From NCBI GenBank assembly GCA_001972305.1, contig BDDD01002372.1, forward strand, positions 216,455 to 280,454: a stretch of DNA of 64,000 nucleotides, read 5' to 3'. The notes below the pieces were generated by a model that worked only from the letters and a program-made list of their open reading frames with translations, was not told where the DNA came from and did not search any database. Positions 34,701 through 44,633 of this stretch are shown here, piece by piece. Source of the stretch: Cephalotus follicularis (lineage: Eukaryota; Streptophyta; Magnoliopsida; Oxalidales; Cephalotaceae). Each line of letters begins with the position of its first letter. Within the stretch, counting starts at the first letter, position 1. A program made the translations under genes and the position numbers.

Positions 34701-35109
34701 CATTGATGTATGAAGATAGTCTAAAATTGTGCAAAGCGTAGCACTTAATGACATAAACGCCAGAGGTTTAGAGGAAGATGCCAGCGCTTTGGTACATAGA
34801 AGATAACAATTGTATGATACACCTAAAGCGGCGATGCTTTCAAGGAAACCGTCAAAACTTTATACAAACGACCGACCTCATATACAAAGCATCAGTGGTT
34901 GAGAATGAAGACTGAACGAGGCGCACCAACCGTCGATGCTTTGGGCACTGAAACGCTAAATCAATGTGCGAATGGCTTGGACGACAAATGGAAAGTTTTT
35001 AGCATGTTTTGACTTGGTATTTTAGGAAAGTTTTGGGTGTAATATTTCAATTAAAGTAGGAGTTCAAGTAGGATTTTATTTCCTTTTTTATTAAACACGT
35101 GATTGTAAG

Positions 35110-35117
35110 TATAAAAG
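35110..35117 (+). promoter_or_regulatory. TATA box, Athila-2 LTR
   Basis: TATAAAAG lies about 30 bases before a leader containing GAACCCTAGC. This is a good plant TATA match at the expected place in an LTR. Confidence 0.65.
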
Positions 35118-35834
35118 GGGGATGAACCCTAGCAGTGTGTGTGGCTTCTCTTTTTCTTCCAGTTAGTTTTATTCTTTCAATGTTTTCCACCTAACTTTCT
35201 TAGGTTTTTAGGGTTAGAACAACATCTAGATGTACTGAGAAACTCTATCAATAAAAATCCTTGAACCTTCGATTTGTTCTTCAATTTTTCGACTTTAAAC
35301 ACAGTTTATATGTCTGATTAAAATCCACATACACTTTGTCTGTGAACAAGAATCTTGTTGAATGAATGGTGTCTGCATGAAATCATTGGATGTCTACTCA
35401 TACGGATTGTCACGATGATCACACTTTGTATCGACCTAGCACTGCCTACTCATACAACTTGTCAACACGGTCACACTCCGTACTGACCTAACAACTGTTG
35501 ATTACCAAGGTTTGAACATTCAAAGTAAGTGAGTTCTCGATATAATCTATGGTTAGTTTCTACACCCTAAAACCTGTTTTATCTTATATATTTTATTCAG
35601 TATATTTCTTGTTTTGTTAATTAAATAATCTTTGCATGCTTTAATTTCTGCGTAGTTTAATATCCTTTTAAGTTTTCATACTTCGCCTAGGTTGATAAAT
35701 TAAAATTAGTTTAATCTTGTTCCCTAGTGTTCGACCCGTTACTGCACAACCGTGCACTTGCGCTATAAATTTGATTCTTCAATAAAGTTTTTATCACCCT
35801 TTGCTTGGAATAATAAAACATTCAGACAAGTTTT

Positions 35835-35852
35835 TGGTATCGTTGCTAGGGA
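35835..35852 (+). other. Decayed tRNA-Asp primer binding site
   Basis: TGGTATCGTTGCTAGGGA keeps 14 of 18 positions of the intact site at 10584-10601 and sits at the same distance from the LTR end. Confidence 0.8.
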
Positions 35853-36177
35853 AACAACATTTTAAATTAGTTTTAATTTACTCAACTGATTCGTAGTATT
35901 TTTAACAAACTCTAGTTAAAATTAGGTTTCCTCATAAGATTTAATTTAAAAAAAAAAACGTTCTCTGACTTTAATTTGTGCTCTCTGACTTATTTTATCG
36001 TCCTCTGCCTTTAATGTAATTGGTCTGCATTCCCGTTAGTGATTTCCGTTAGTTAACATTAGGTTCTTTGATCTGCCTTTAACTTGTGGTCTGCTTAACG
36101 CATTCTTTGCCTTAGTGGTCTGCCTAGTACCTTCTCTTCGTTAGTTATCTGCTTTCACGCGTGGTTTGACTTTGTTT
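35853..36177 (+). other. Athila-2 leader, no gene seen
   Basis: This is an untranslated leader with a poly-A run at about 35947-35957 and repeated TCTCTGACTT, CTGCCTTTAA and GGTCTGC words. Confidence 0.6.
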
Positions 36178-38236
36178 ATGACTAACTGGGTGCGTGGTCC
36201 AAACAATCGTTTAGAGATAATTAACCAACAATAAACAGCAATGGGGGCGAACGACCCATCCAAACTCTGCGCGATAAATTATATCCTACAAGGACAACGC
36301 AACCATCCTGTATCCAGTTGCCTACACTTCAGGGTAACAATTTTGAGTTAAAATCACAGTTCAATAGCATGCTCCCTCACTTTCACGGTCTACCCAATGG
36401 GGATGCATATCTCTTCCTACAGAGGTCTGCGCCCTCATGAAACTCCAACAACTCTCTGATGATGCTATTAAATTAAGATTTATAAATTTTTCTCTCAAAC
36501 ATGGAGCTAAAATGTGGCTCTGCAGTCTGCCCACTGATTCCATCTCTACATGGGATCAGTTCACAGTGTCGTTCTTGAAGAAATTCTTTCCTCTCCATAA
36601 AACCAATAAGCTTAGGAACGATATTCTCCAGTTTTTCCAGAGACCCAATGAATCATTCTCTCGGTGTATGGAACGATTCAAAGACCTCCTCTTAGAGTGT
36701 CCTCATCATGGTCTTAACACTTGGCATTTATACCAAATAATCTATGAAGGCATCGATTACCAGACCAAGAAATTGGTTGAGTCGATGTGTCCTGATGGGT
36801 TCACCTGGTATAGTGATGAAAATGAGGCTTGGAATTTCCTGCTAGATTTGGGTGAGCAAACTAGGGAGTGGGAGTCCACTCAAGTGACGGAGAGAGCTAT
36901 ACACAGTAAAGGGTATGTTATAGAGGGGACAATGGCCAAGGAGGCACAGTTAGACAGCCTTATCAAGCAATTGGAGTCGATAGTTAGGGGACACGAGCAA
37001 GTGAGTCACATAAATTAGAGCACCCCCATGTGTTCTTGGTGTACCTCACCAAGCCATGTTATGAAAGAATGCCCGAACTACTCTGAAAATCATTATCCTT
37101 CAGAGAATGTATCCACTATGAATCAATACAACCCGTATAATAATACTTACAATCCGGGTTGGAGAAATCATCCAAACTTCTCTTGGAGTCAAGGGAATAA
37201 TCCTAGAGGTCCCTCGCACTTCTCTGGGCAACCTTCCAACTTCCTTGCCCAACCTTCGAACTTCTCTGGCCAGTCTGCATCCCAGCAGACCTCACAAAGA
37301 TTTCCTCAGTTTTCTAATAACGTCCGACCGTCTTTCCCACAATAGCACTTCCAAAACCAACTATCACCTGGAATGTTGAACCAGTTAGTAAATGCCTCTA
37401 GGATTTCTTCTCTGGAAAAGAACATGCTGCTCATGAGCACTGTGATGACTAGTCAACATAACATTGAGAAGCAAATCTCTCAGCTAGCATCTGCTCTGCA
37501 TGAGCGGGAAGAGGGGAAGATGCTTTGCCAACCCGACCCGATTCCTAGGACTGCTCTAACTTCTACTCTGCAAGGATCCTCTGCCTTCTCTGGGCCATCA
37601 CAACAAATTAATTATATCTATGCCCTGAGGAGTAGAAGTGAGTACCAATGCGTGGACTACACAGAAAATTCAAGCGAGCAGTTAGGAGATTCCTCTGTGC
37701 ATACAGGTAATTTAAATGAGCATTTGGTTGACCTCTCTGCACAACTAGAAAATTTAAATCTACATGAGGAATCTAGGGAAGATCAAGGGAAAGAGAAAAA
37801 GGAAAAATTGGCAGAAATACCCGAATGCATATATACTCCAAAAATTCCTTTCCCAAAGAGATTGCAAAATAAGAAAGCCTCAGCCATGGAAAAGATCATA
37901 GAAACGTTTAAACAAGTCCAAATAAACCTTCCATTGCTGGATGCAATTGCTCAAATACCATCTTACGCAAAAGTCTTCAAAGACCTATGCACTCAAAAGA
38001 TGATTATTCAGACTCTGAAAAAGGATTTATTGGCAGCCAATGTCAGTGCTATCCTTTCGCAACCCATGGTAAAAAAGTATAAAGACCTTGGATGTCCGAA
38101 AATCTCTTGTGTCATCAGCAACACCAAAATTGAACAAGCTCTGCTAGACTTAAGAGCAAGTGTGAATTTGTTGCCATCATCGGTTTATGAGAAGCTTGGT
38201 TTAGGAGAGTTGCACCCGACTAGTATGACTTTGTAA
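36178..38236 (+). pseudogene. gag: Athila-2 gag and start of protease
   Basis: The ATG at 36178 starts MTNWVRGPNNRLE, matching Athila-1 gag, then a stop and a small deletion near 36420 shift the frame. From 36437 one frame continues with KLQQLSDDAIKLRFINFSLK and a zinc knuckle CSWCTSPSHVMKEC (37031-37072), through an Asn/Gln/Ser-rich stretch to the protease. It is broken by TAG at 37016-37018 and a stop after 37345. The protease active site DLGA reads DLRA here. The frame stops at 38234-38236, where Athila-1 has a Gln codon. Confidence 0.9.
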
Positions 38237-38620
38237 CTAGCGGATAGGTCTGTGAAAGTGCCAAGAGGAAAAATTGAGGATTTTTTAATTAAGATCGGTG
38301 AGTTTTTCTTCCCTGTTGACTTTCTTGTTTGATATACTCAGCCAGTGAATAATATCAATGATCAAATCCCAGTTATCCTTGGTAGACCATTTTTTGCCAC
38401 AGTAATGCTTTGATAAATTGCCGAAATGATCTTATGAAGTTGAGCTTTGGCAAGACATTAGTGGACTTTAACATCTTCCATTTGGGAAAGCATCCAGATG
38501 CCTTTGATGAAATCAACGCGATACATTCAATTCCGGACACCATTGATACGTACTTTGACATTGATTTTGATAGAAACTTCAGTGAGTGTATGAGGGAATT
38601 AGAGGATGTAGAAGCTACCC
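38237..38620 (+). pseudogene. pol: Athila-2 protease C-terminus and linker
   Basis: LADRSVKVPRGKIEDFLIK, then DQIPVILGRPFF and a frameshift near 38400, then LINCRNDLMKLSFGKT and the DFDRNFSECMRELEDV linker, all collinear with Athila-1 13000-13370. Much of the linker between ELEDV and KEILKWLDNE is deleted. Confidence 0.85.
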
Positions 38621-38935
38621 AAAAGGAGATTTTGAAGTGGCTGGACAATGAGATCCTTTATCCCATTTCGGATAGTCAATGGAATCATTTATCCCATTTC
38701 ACTCATAAACTTTCCACACCTTACCATCCTCAAACAACTTTTTTCCCTACTAAGGTCCAAACAGGATAGAGGTGTGCATCCTCATTGATATAATGTGGGA
38801 CTGACTGGCTGGCCATGACTATTACAGTGTTCTTGAGGGATTTTATTGGCTGAGATCCTATTGGGAAGGTTCTTATATTGTTAAAACTGTGTTCTCACAT
38901 GGTGTTTTAAGATTGATGAGCCAGGTACTGAGGAC
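38621..38935 (+). pseudogene. Scrambled Athila-2 pol junction: RT, INT, RT, INT pieces
   Basis: Short segments from distant parts of pol are stitched together. In order they are the RT start (KEILKWLDNEILYPISDSQW), a repeat of the ATCATTTATCCCATTTC word, integrase (HKLSTPYHPQT, about 38704-38740), the RT region matching Athila-1 13880-13915, RT matching 13980-14020, then integrase C-terminus (RSYWEGSYIVKTVFSHGV). About 2.5 kb of normal pol is absent. The pieces share short words at the joins. Confidence 0.8.
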
Positions 38936-40197
38936 ACATTCAAGGTGAATGGGCAGCGGTTGAAGAAGTTTCTAGAGTTTCTAGCTGCACCAATGAAAGA
39001 GGCCATGAATCTTCATGAGCCTCTTTATTCATAGCCTACACGATCATATTTGGTAAACCTCACCCCTATTATTCTTTTATTTATTGCATTGCTTCTCATA
39101 TATTTCTTGATCATTCATTGTTATTTCTATAGTAAGCTTTTAGTGCATTGTGGACAATGCAAGGTTTAAGTATGGGGTGATTTAGTACCAAAGTTCATTT
39201 TAATTTTGAAAGTAGGAGTAAATATTGATGTAGTTAGAAATATTAGAAACCTCATAGGAGAAATAATAAAAATTTTATTTTCAAGGAAAAGAAAAGGAAC
39301 ACATCTCAATGTAGGAGTTTGTGCAAAAATAAATGAGAAAAATGAATAAAAAGACCGATCTTGTGTATCTTCAAAGTTTCTTAGATCTTAATAAGGAGCA
39401 GGACAAAGAATTGATGTTCTTGCATAAAAAAAGAGAGAAAAAAATATATATCCATTTTACGTCTTTGAATTCAGTCTTGGTTTGTAGCCTATTTGATTCG
39501 AGTAAGTAAGCCTTAGGGGTGTTCTACACCTAGTTTCTTAAAGCCAACTGGCTTGAGAGTAATTGGTCCAAAACTCATTACATGGGTCTTATAGAAAGCT
39601 TAAGAGACTAAGACATTTCCCGAATTTAAGTTGGTAAAATTTTCATTTATCTCATGCGCAAATTATTGTAAAATTAAGCTCCATCCATGTCATTCAAACC
39701 AACGGAGTGGATGAATGAGTTCAATGATTACAAAGGAAAGGCAGAAGAAAATAAGAAAAACTATGTTAGTGCTAAGGTTATTTGTCTGACTCTAAAATAG
39801 GATTTTATGTTACTGAGAAGTCATGTCTTGATTGGAAAACAGTGTGGAAAACATATAAGTAGTAAAGCTCATTCATTGAGATGTGTTGTGATTCTAAAAC
39901 TTGGAACGAGATAATAAAATTCAAGAATGGGGGTTGTCTACTAATTTTTAAGTGGAGATACATTTTATCTATTGGCAAAGTTATGATGATCTGAATTTTA
40001 TGTGTTTATTATCTGAAAACACTCATGAGATAAAACTCATCCAACTATGGCAACCTAGAGGTTTAAAGGCTTATTGCATATGCTAAATACAATCGTGATT
40101 CCTAGGAAAGTGAGTTATGGCTTTTGTTTTGTTTTTCTTGTCTTAGCTTTTCGTTTCATTTGCTTGAGGACAAACAAAGTTTAAGTATAAGGGTATT
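38936..40197 (+). other. Athila-2 3' tail, non-coding
   Basis: The end of the integrase frame is recognisable (FKVNGQRLKKFLEF near 38940-38985, ending at a TAG near 39034), after which no gene is seen. The tail has a pre-LTR-like AAGGTTTAAGTATGGGG (39159-39177), the conserved CCTATTTGATTCGAGTAAG block (about 39487-39620) and a second AAGTTTAAGTATAAGGG (40178-40194) directly before the 3' LTR. Two polypurine-like words may reflect a central plus-strand primer. Confidence 0.6.
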
Positions 40198-40742
40198 TGT
40201 TAAGCATAAAAATATGTTATATTTAAGGATTTATTCATTATGTTTTTATGCTTGGAACAGACTACTTCGGTTGTGTTTTATTGATTTGCAGGTAAAAGAG
40301 CAAAATATTAAAAGTGCATCAAAATTAACTAGTTTATGCAGAATTTACAATAAAAAGATCCAAAGCGTCGACGGGTTCATTCAAAGCATCGACGCTTAGA
40401 TGTAAAGCGTTGACGGTATTTTTGTAAGCGATGATGCTTAGCGCGTTTTTGATATCTCTGGTCTCCTGCTCTACCATTCTGCTTGCTCTACTCAATATGC
40501 CAAGTCTGGTCTGGTCCGCTATCAACAATCCATGCTCCACTCTGCAAGTCTGAACCTCAAGTTTGCTCCGTATATCAAAGTTTGCTAGTCTGCTATGATA
40601 CACTTCATGATTTGGTCTGATTGGCATTGTAAGTCTGCACTTCATAGTCTGCTCTGCTCACCAATATCTCAAGTCTGCTCTACACTTAACTCCTATGGTC
40701 TGATCAATATGCTAGTCTGGTATTCTTTTAGTCTGCTACTCG
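40198..40742 (+). mobile_element. Athila-2 3' LTR, truncated by CACTA insertion
   Basis: It starts TGTTAAGCATAAAAATATG, contains CGTCGACG (40366-40373), and stops at AGTCTGCTACTCG where the 5' LTR continues with TAATGTTGTG (34672 onward). The missing 1.1 kb is not found on the far side of the CACTA element. Confidence 0.88.
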
Positions 40743-40757
40743 CACTACTAGAAAAAG
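40743..40757 (+). repeat. CACTA terminal inverted repeat (left)
   Basis: CACTACTAGAAAAAG. The matching right end is not found in the window. Confidence 0.9.
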
Positions 40758-40763
40758 AGCATT

Positions 40764-41540
40764 TGCCGACCGCCTTAGCGGTCGGCCAAACCTCAAAAGC
40801 GGTCGGCGAAAGGTTTCCCCGACCGCCCCCCCCGACCGCATTGACGACCGCCTATCATTGGGTCGCCGATTATAGCCCGACCGTTTTGCCGACCGCCTTT
40901 TTCATTCCCCGACCGCTAAAACGGTCGGCAGGGAAAGCGGTTGCTGTTGATCGATGACAGCAATAAATTTTTGGGGGTGTTTACCGACCGCTAAAACGGT
41001 CGGTGAATATAACTAGCGGTCGGCAAATGGAAGAAAATTTTTAAGTTTAAATAATTTTATAAATGTTGTCCGACCCCTTTACGGTCGGCAAATACCAAAA
41101 AGCGGTCGGCAAATGAAAGCAAAATTTGAAATTAAATCAATTTTATAAGGGTTACCGACCCCTTTAACGGTCGGCAAATATGCGTAGCAATCAGCAAATG
41201 AAAGCAAAATTTGAAATTAAATTAATTTTGTAAGTGTTGCCCGACCCCTTAAATGGTCGGCAAAGATTGACGGCGGTCGGCAATTAGCAAAAAATTTGAC
41301 ATTAAATTACATTGATAAGTATTCGCGGACCGCTTTTAGCGGTCGGCAAATTATCATTCGGTCGGCAAATAGCAAGAATTTTTTAAATTAAATTTATTTT
41401 ATAATGATTGCCGACCGCAGTAAGCGGTCGGAGACTCACCAGGCGGTCAGCGATTAAAAAACGTTTTGAAATAAAATTAATTTTGATATTCTTTTGCCGA
41501 CCGCCCTGAGCGGTCGGGAAATACTAAAACGGTCGGCAAA
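40764..41540 (+). repeat. CACTA subterminal repeats (GCGGTCGGCAAA / GACCGC)
   Basis: About two dozen copies of GCGGTCGG and its complement CCGACCGC occur in both orientations, often as pairs of about 20 bases with TTTGCCGACCGC facing GCGGTCGGCAAA. Such arrays bind the TNPA protein in En/Spm. CG content is high against an AT-rich background. Confidence 0.88.
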
Positions 41541-42116
41541 TAACAATAATTTTTGGATTGAAATTAATTTTTATATAGATTTGCTCGTGAAGTGAATAAC
41601 ATACTACCTTATTACTGCCTCACACTCAATGATTTGATAATCTAATTATTACCCGACCACCCTCCAATCTGATAGAACCTATGCTAAAACATTTTTTATA
41701 ATTAACCAATTTGGATTAGCTGACCCGGTCGGTCAAATTGATAACTGGTCAATTGAACCAACAAAGTTGAATCGGTTTTATCTTGTTAACCAACCAAACG
41801 TAAATAAATTCAATAAAAAAATGCTAAATATATGATAGAGAATCACGGGATTGGACTGCTGAGTGCATCTCGTCTTGTAAGTGTTGTAAGTCGTAACACA
41901 AAAATATACTTAATGCGCAGCTATATAATTTAACTGAATAACAATAAAATGTTTAAAGTAATGCACAATCTTAATACAAAAATAGGTATGGAAAACATAA
42001 CAAAGTTTCTGAAATTTTTATACTGGAAATGATATTTTCATAAATGCCACTAATGCATTGGCTCAATAAAATAAAAAGTAGTCTTCCATAGAGTTCAGAA
42101 AGAAATTATGAAATAC
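41541..42116. other. AT-rich CACTA interior, nothing recognised
   Basis: No open frame, repeat or known motif is seen in this stretch, apart from AT-rich sequence with a few GACCGGTCGGT-like words near 41725. Confidence 0.5.
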
Positions 42117-42588
42117 CTATAAGAGATTGTGAGAGGCTATTATTTTCAAGGTAGTTGTAAACCAGAATTCTATGATTTCCTTCCACACAACAACCACAGA
42201 GCTTAACTAGATTGTCATGTTCTATTTCAGAGATCACACCAATCTCTGTCAAGAATTCCTTCACCCCTTGTTTCGATTGAGCTGAAAGTACTTTTATAGC
42301 AGCAATCTTCCCATCTTTAAGTTGTCCCTGATCATCCAAGACATTTTTGAAGGAAACGTCATTCACAGAAAAAAAAAAAGACTCAATAAATTATTTTAAA
42401 ACAAAAAAGAACCAATAATATGGCAAATGCATTAAAGGAGGAGGCAACATACATAATAATTAGCAAATATGCAGTTACCTTATAGACAGAACCAAAACCA
42501 CCCTCCCCAATTTTATTGACCGGATTGAAACCTTCAGTGGCGATTCTTAGTTCTTTGTAACTATAGAGTTTAACATTTTGGATGCTTG
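42117..42588 (-). pseudogene. Captured receptor-like kinase fragment (CRPK1-like), two exons
   Basis: Exon A (about 42588-42479) encodes VKLYSYKELRIATEGF and the glycine-rich loop IGEGGFGSVYK, ending at a GT donor. Exon B (42327-42117) follows a CAG acceptor and encodes the VAIK-type Lys (AAIKVLSAQ), the alphaC helix with FLTEIGVISEIEHDNLV, CCVEG and HRILVYNYLENNSL, ending at a GT donor. This is the N-lobe of a plant RLK/Pelle kinase, closest in memory to cold-responsive protein kinase 1. No extracellular part, catalytic loop or activation loop is present. Both exons join in frame and lie in the transposase orientation. Confidence 0.85.
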
Positions 42589-43039
42589 ACAGTTATGTTC
42601 AGAGATAAATCTCAATCAGAAGGTTGTAGATAGGTATAAAGGAAATAGTGGTAGACACATGATGTAAGGGAAAAAAATCATACAGATCATTCAAAATGTC
42701 CAGGAATAGCCATCTCAGAAAGGATTTATATAGCTAGAGAGCATAAAATATCAGTCTAAAAATTTCTACTCATGAGCTTCTTATTCTTGATCCTAATTAC
42801 TCCTTACAATTAGGATCATTTATAAGACTAATAATTTGAAACATCTTTCCCTTAATTTGTCATAACTCATGAGTTGTCACTACCTCTATTAAAATAGGAC
42901 CATTTATATGAGTGGGTGCAAGCTTTGACTTGCATATAACATGACTAAAAAAAATCAAAGTTTCAACAAGCTTTTCTTCGCACTAATCGTGGTCCACATT
43001 CGAATCAGCAGGACTAACACAAGTTACAATAAAATAATT
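42589..43039. other. CACTA interior, no gene seen
   Basis: This is AT-rich sequence with no recognisable exon. It may be intron or flank of the captured kinase gene. Confidence 0.4.
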
Positions 43040-43215
43040 AATGCTATGATAAAGCAAAGTCAAGCAAGCAGAAAGATCAACTCAAATAAATTCTAACTCT
43101 TAAATTCTCCCAAAAATCGGGCATGATGTATTCGTTTATCGGACTATGCCCCCTGTAAAAAAAAACACAGTTGGTATATTTGGGCTCAGCCCTCTGCAGA
43201 CCACACCTAAATCTA
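43040..43215 (-). mobile_element. LTR fragment inside CACTA
   Basis: About 170 bases match 62475-62640 (the LTR at the right edge of the window). The shared core is GTATTCGTTTATCGGACTAT followed by CCCCCTGTAAA, ACACAGTT and GGGCTCAGCCCT. No ends or duplication are visible, so it may have been captured or left after deletion. Confidence 0.7.
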
Positions 43216-43587
43216 AATCATATCATTCTAATCACCTATCAAGAAGCATCATCTACTATTTTTTCTCCACTTTATTATGAAAAATTGCTAAAAGTCTTTC
43301 TATTGAAATGTTCAAGGTAACAAACTATACCTTACTCTTACTCAAGAAATCACCAAATACACATTGTATATAACAAGACATGAAGGTGATAAAAGTTTCA
43401 CCTAAACGAGTGATCAAATGTATTACTGGTTCAATCAACATTAAATAATGAATAGAAGAATAAAGAAAGTGGTCACTTTGAAACACGTGCAAAGAGCATA
43501 TCAATGTCCTAAAACAGAATATGTCCAAGCATAGTAGAAGAAAACCTCATTTACAGGCACTCAAATAGTTTACTGAAACCAACCTAC

Positions 43588-43862
43588 CAAAGTTTGTCAC
43601 GGAATGAAGAAAGATCAATCAAACGATCGCCACGCTCGGAATGATAATAGATGCCAACCTTCCCAGATGTTGTTGGATTCCCAAGTATGTCTTCTGCCTA
43701 CAAAACAAACATCAATTCCAGCAGGAAAGAAGCTATAGAGCGATCACTGTGAAGGGCACGAAACTTACCAGCAATTCATATTTTAAATTAGAGACCACCT
43801 GAGAAAGCTTTGTACTGGAATCAGGAGATCTGAATTGGATAACTGCAAGCAACTCTAATACT
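43588..43862 (-). pseudogene. Captured gene fragment, two exons, gene not identified
   Basis: Exon 1 (about 43862-43769) reads QVLELLAVIQFRSPDSSTKL then a GT donor. Exon 2 (43697-43588), after a TAG acceptor, reads EDILGNPTTSGKVGIYYHSE and GDRLIDLSSFRDKL then a GT donor. The two exons have canonical splice sites and uninterrupted codons. The sequence looks like a conserved cellular protein, but I cannot name it with confidence. It sits between the BMS1 and kinase fragments in the same orientation. Confidence 0.6.
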
Positions 43863-44003
43863 TGAATTGATTACAAATTTCAAAAATTATAATTTCTAAC
43901 AGCAAGAAAAAGATAATGCAGGTTTTGCCAAAAAGGGATATTCTACATATGCTTATTAACATGTAATGGCTTACATTCTATACAAAATAGAAATTATGAT
44001 ATA

Positions 44004-44254
44004 CATCCTCCGTCCAACAAAGTTCCGTACACTCTCCCAATTGTGTTTGTCCAAAAATGAATCTACTTTGTCTAAAAGTCAAAATAACAACAAAGTTATA
44101 TTTCTATAATATTCTTACTCTTTCTTCGCAGGCCTCACAACATTTAATGCTGGGTAATTTTGAAGTATCAATACCAAGTAAGGGGCATCACAACATTTAA
44201 TGCTTTTCTTAAACTCTGAAAAGTGATGCGACACTCTTTGAGGGACGGAGCGAG
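44004..44254. mobile_element. Stowaway-type MITE
   Basis: The 251-base element has terminal inverted repeats of CTCCGTCC type (left CATCCTCCGTCC, right GGACGGAGCGAG) and is flanked by TA on both sides (44002-44003 and 44255-44256). It has no coding capacity. It lies in an intron-like gap between captured exons. Confidence 0.85.
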
Positions 44255-44633
44255 TATAACATATTTGATGTGTCACATAGCAGAGAACATAATCCCACTG
44301 AGAAAAATCATGCCAGCATCTCAAAGTGCTTATTAGTCAAAGAAATATGACACCAGCTCTTCACTTATTATTAGTCGAAGAAACTCTTAAGAATATAAAC
44401 ATTTAACCTACATCTATTTTCTGTGACTTCAAAAGGAAAGGAATGACCTACGGTATACAACTCTGTATACCAACAGAAGACACTGCATAAATTAATTGCA
44501 AGTAAAAGAAAATGGCGTCGATAAAATCATGAAGGGAATTATGATCATAGGGCAGGTGTGCAAACATTAAACTTTTTACTCAACAAAAATTGGTTTAAAA
44601 AACAGGCCACCATAAAGTGCTTATCAGACTTAC

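Larger units (their letters stand above)
34108..35828 (+). mobile_element. Athila-2 5' LTR
   Basis: The 1721-base LTR begins TGTTTAGCATAAAAATATG and ends ATTCAGACA. It has two motif groups (34262-34345 and 34737-34945), a CTCTG/AGTCTGC-rich tract between them (about 34366-34700), and a TATA box TATAAAAG at 35110-35117 followed by an AACCCTAG leader. Confidence 0.9.
34108..40742 (+). mobile_element. Athila-2 element, rearranged, 3' LTR cut by CACTA
   Basis: It consists of 5' LTR 34108-35828, decayed tRNA-Asp primer site 35835-35852, gag, protease, a scrambled pol remnant of about 300 bases, a 3' tail and a partial 3' LTR 40198-40742. By eye the LTRs differ at roughly 10% of positions, older than Athila-1. 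The gag shares strong protein similarity with Athila-1, but the LTR is different except for the TGTTTAGCATAAAAAT start. Most of RT, RNase H and INT is missing, so it is a deletion derivative that would need proteins in trans. Confidence 0.9.

Noticed and set aside
40361..40445. Possible tRNA or structured RNA from the palindromes
   Set aside because: The palindromes are too short for a tRNA fold, no acceptor or anticodon arms can be formed, and the same words recur as LTR repeats.
42106..42366. Receptor-like kinase as a functional host gene
   Set aside because: Only two exons of the N-lobe are present. The catalytic loop and activation segment are missing, and the piece sits between CACTA subterminal repeats and transposase.
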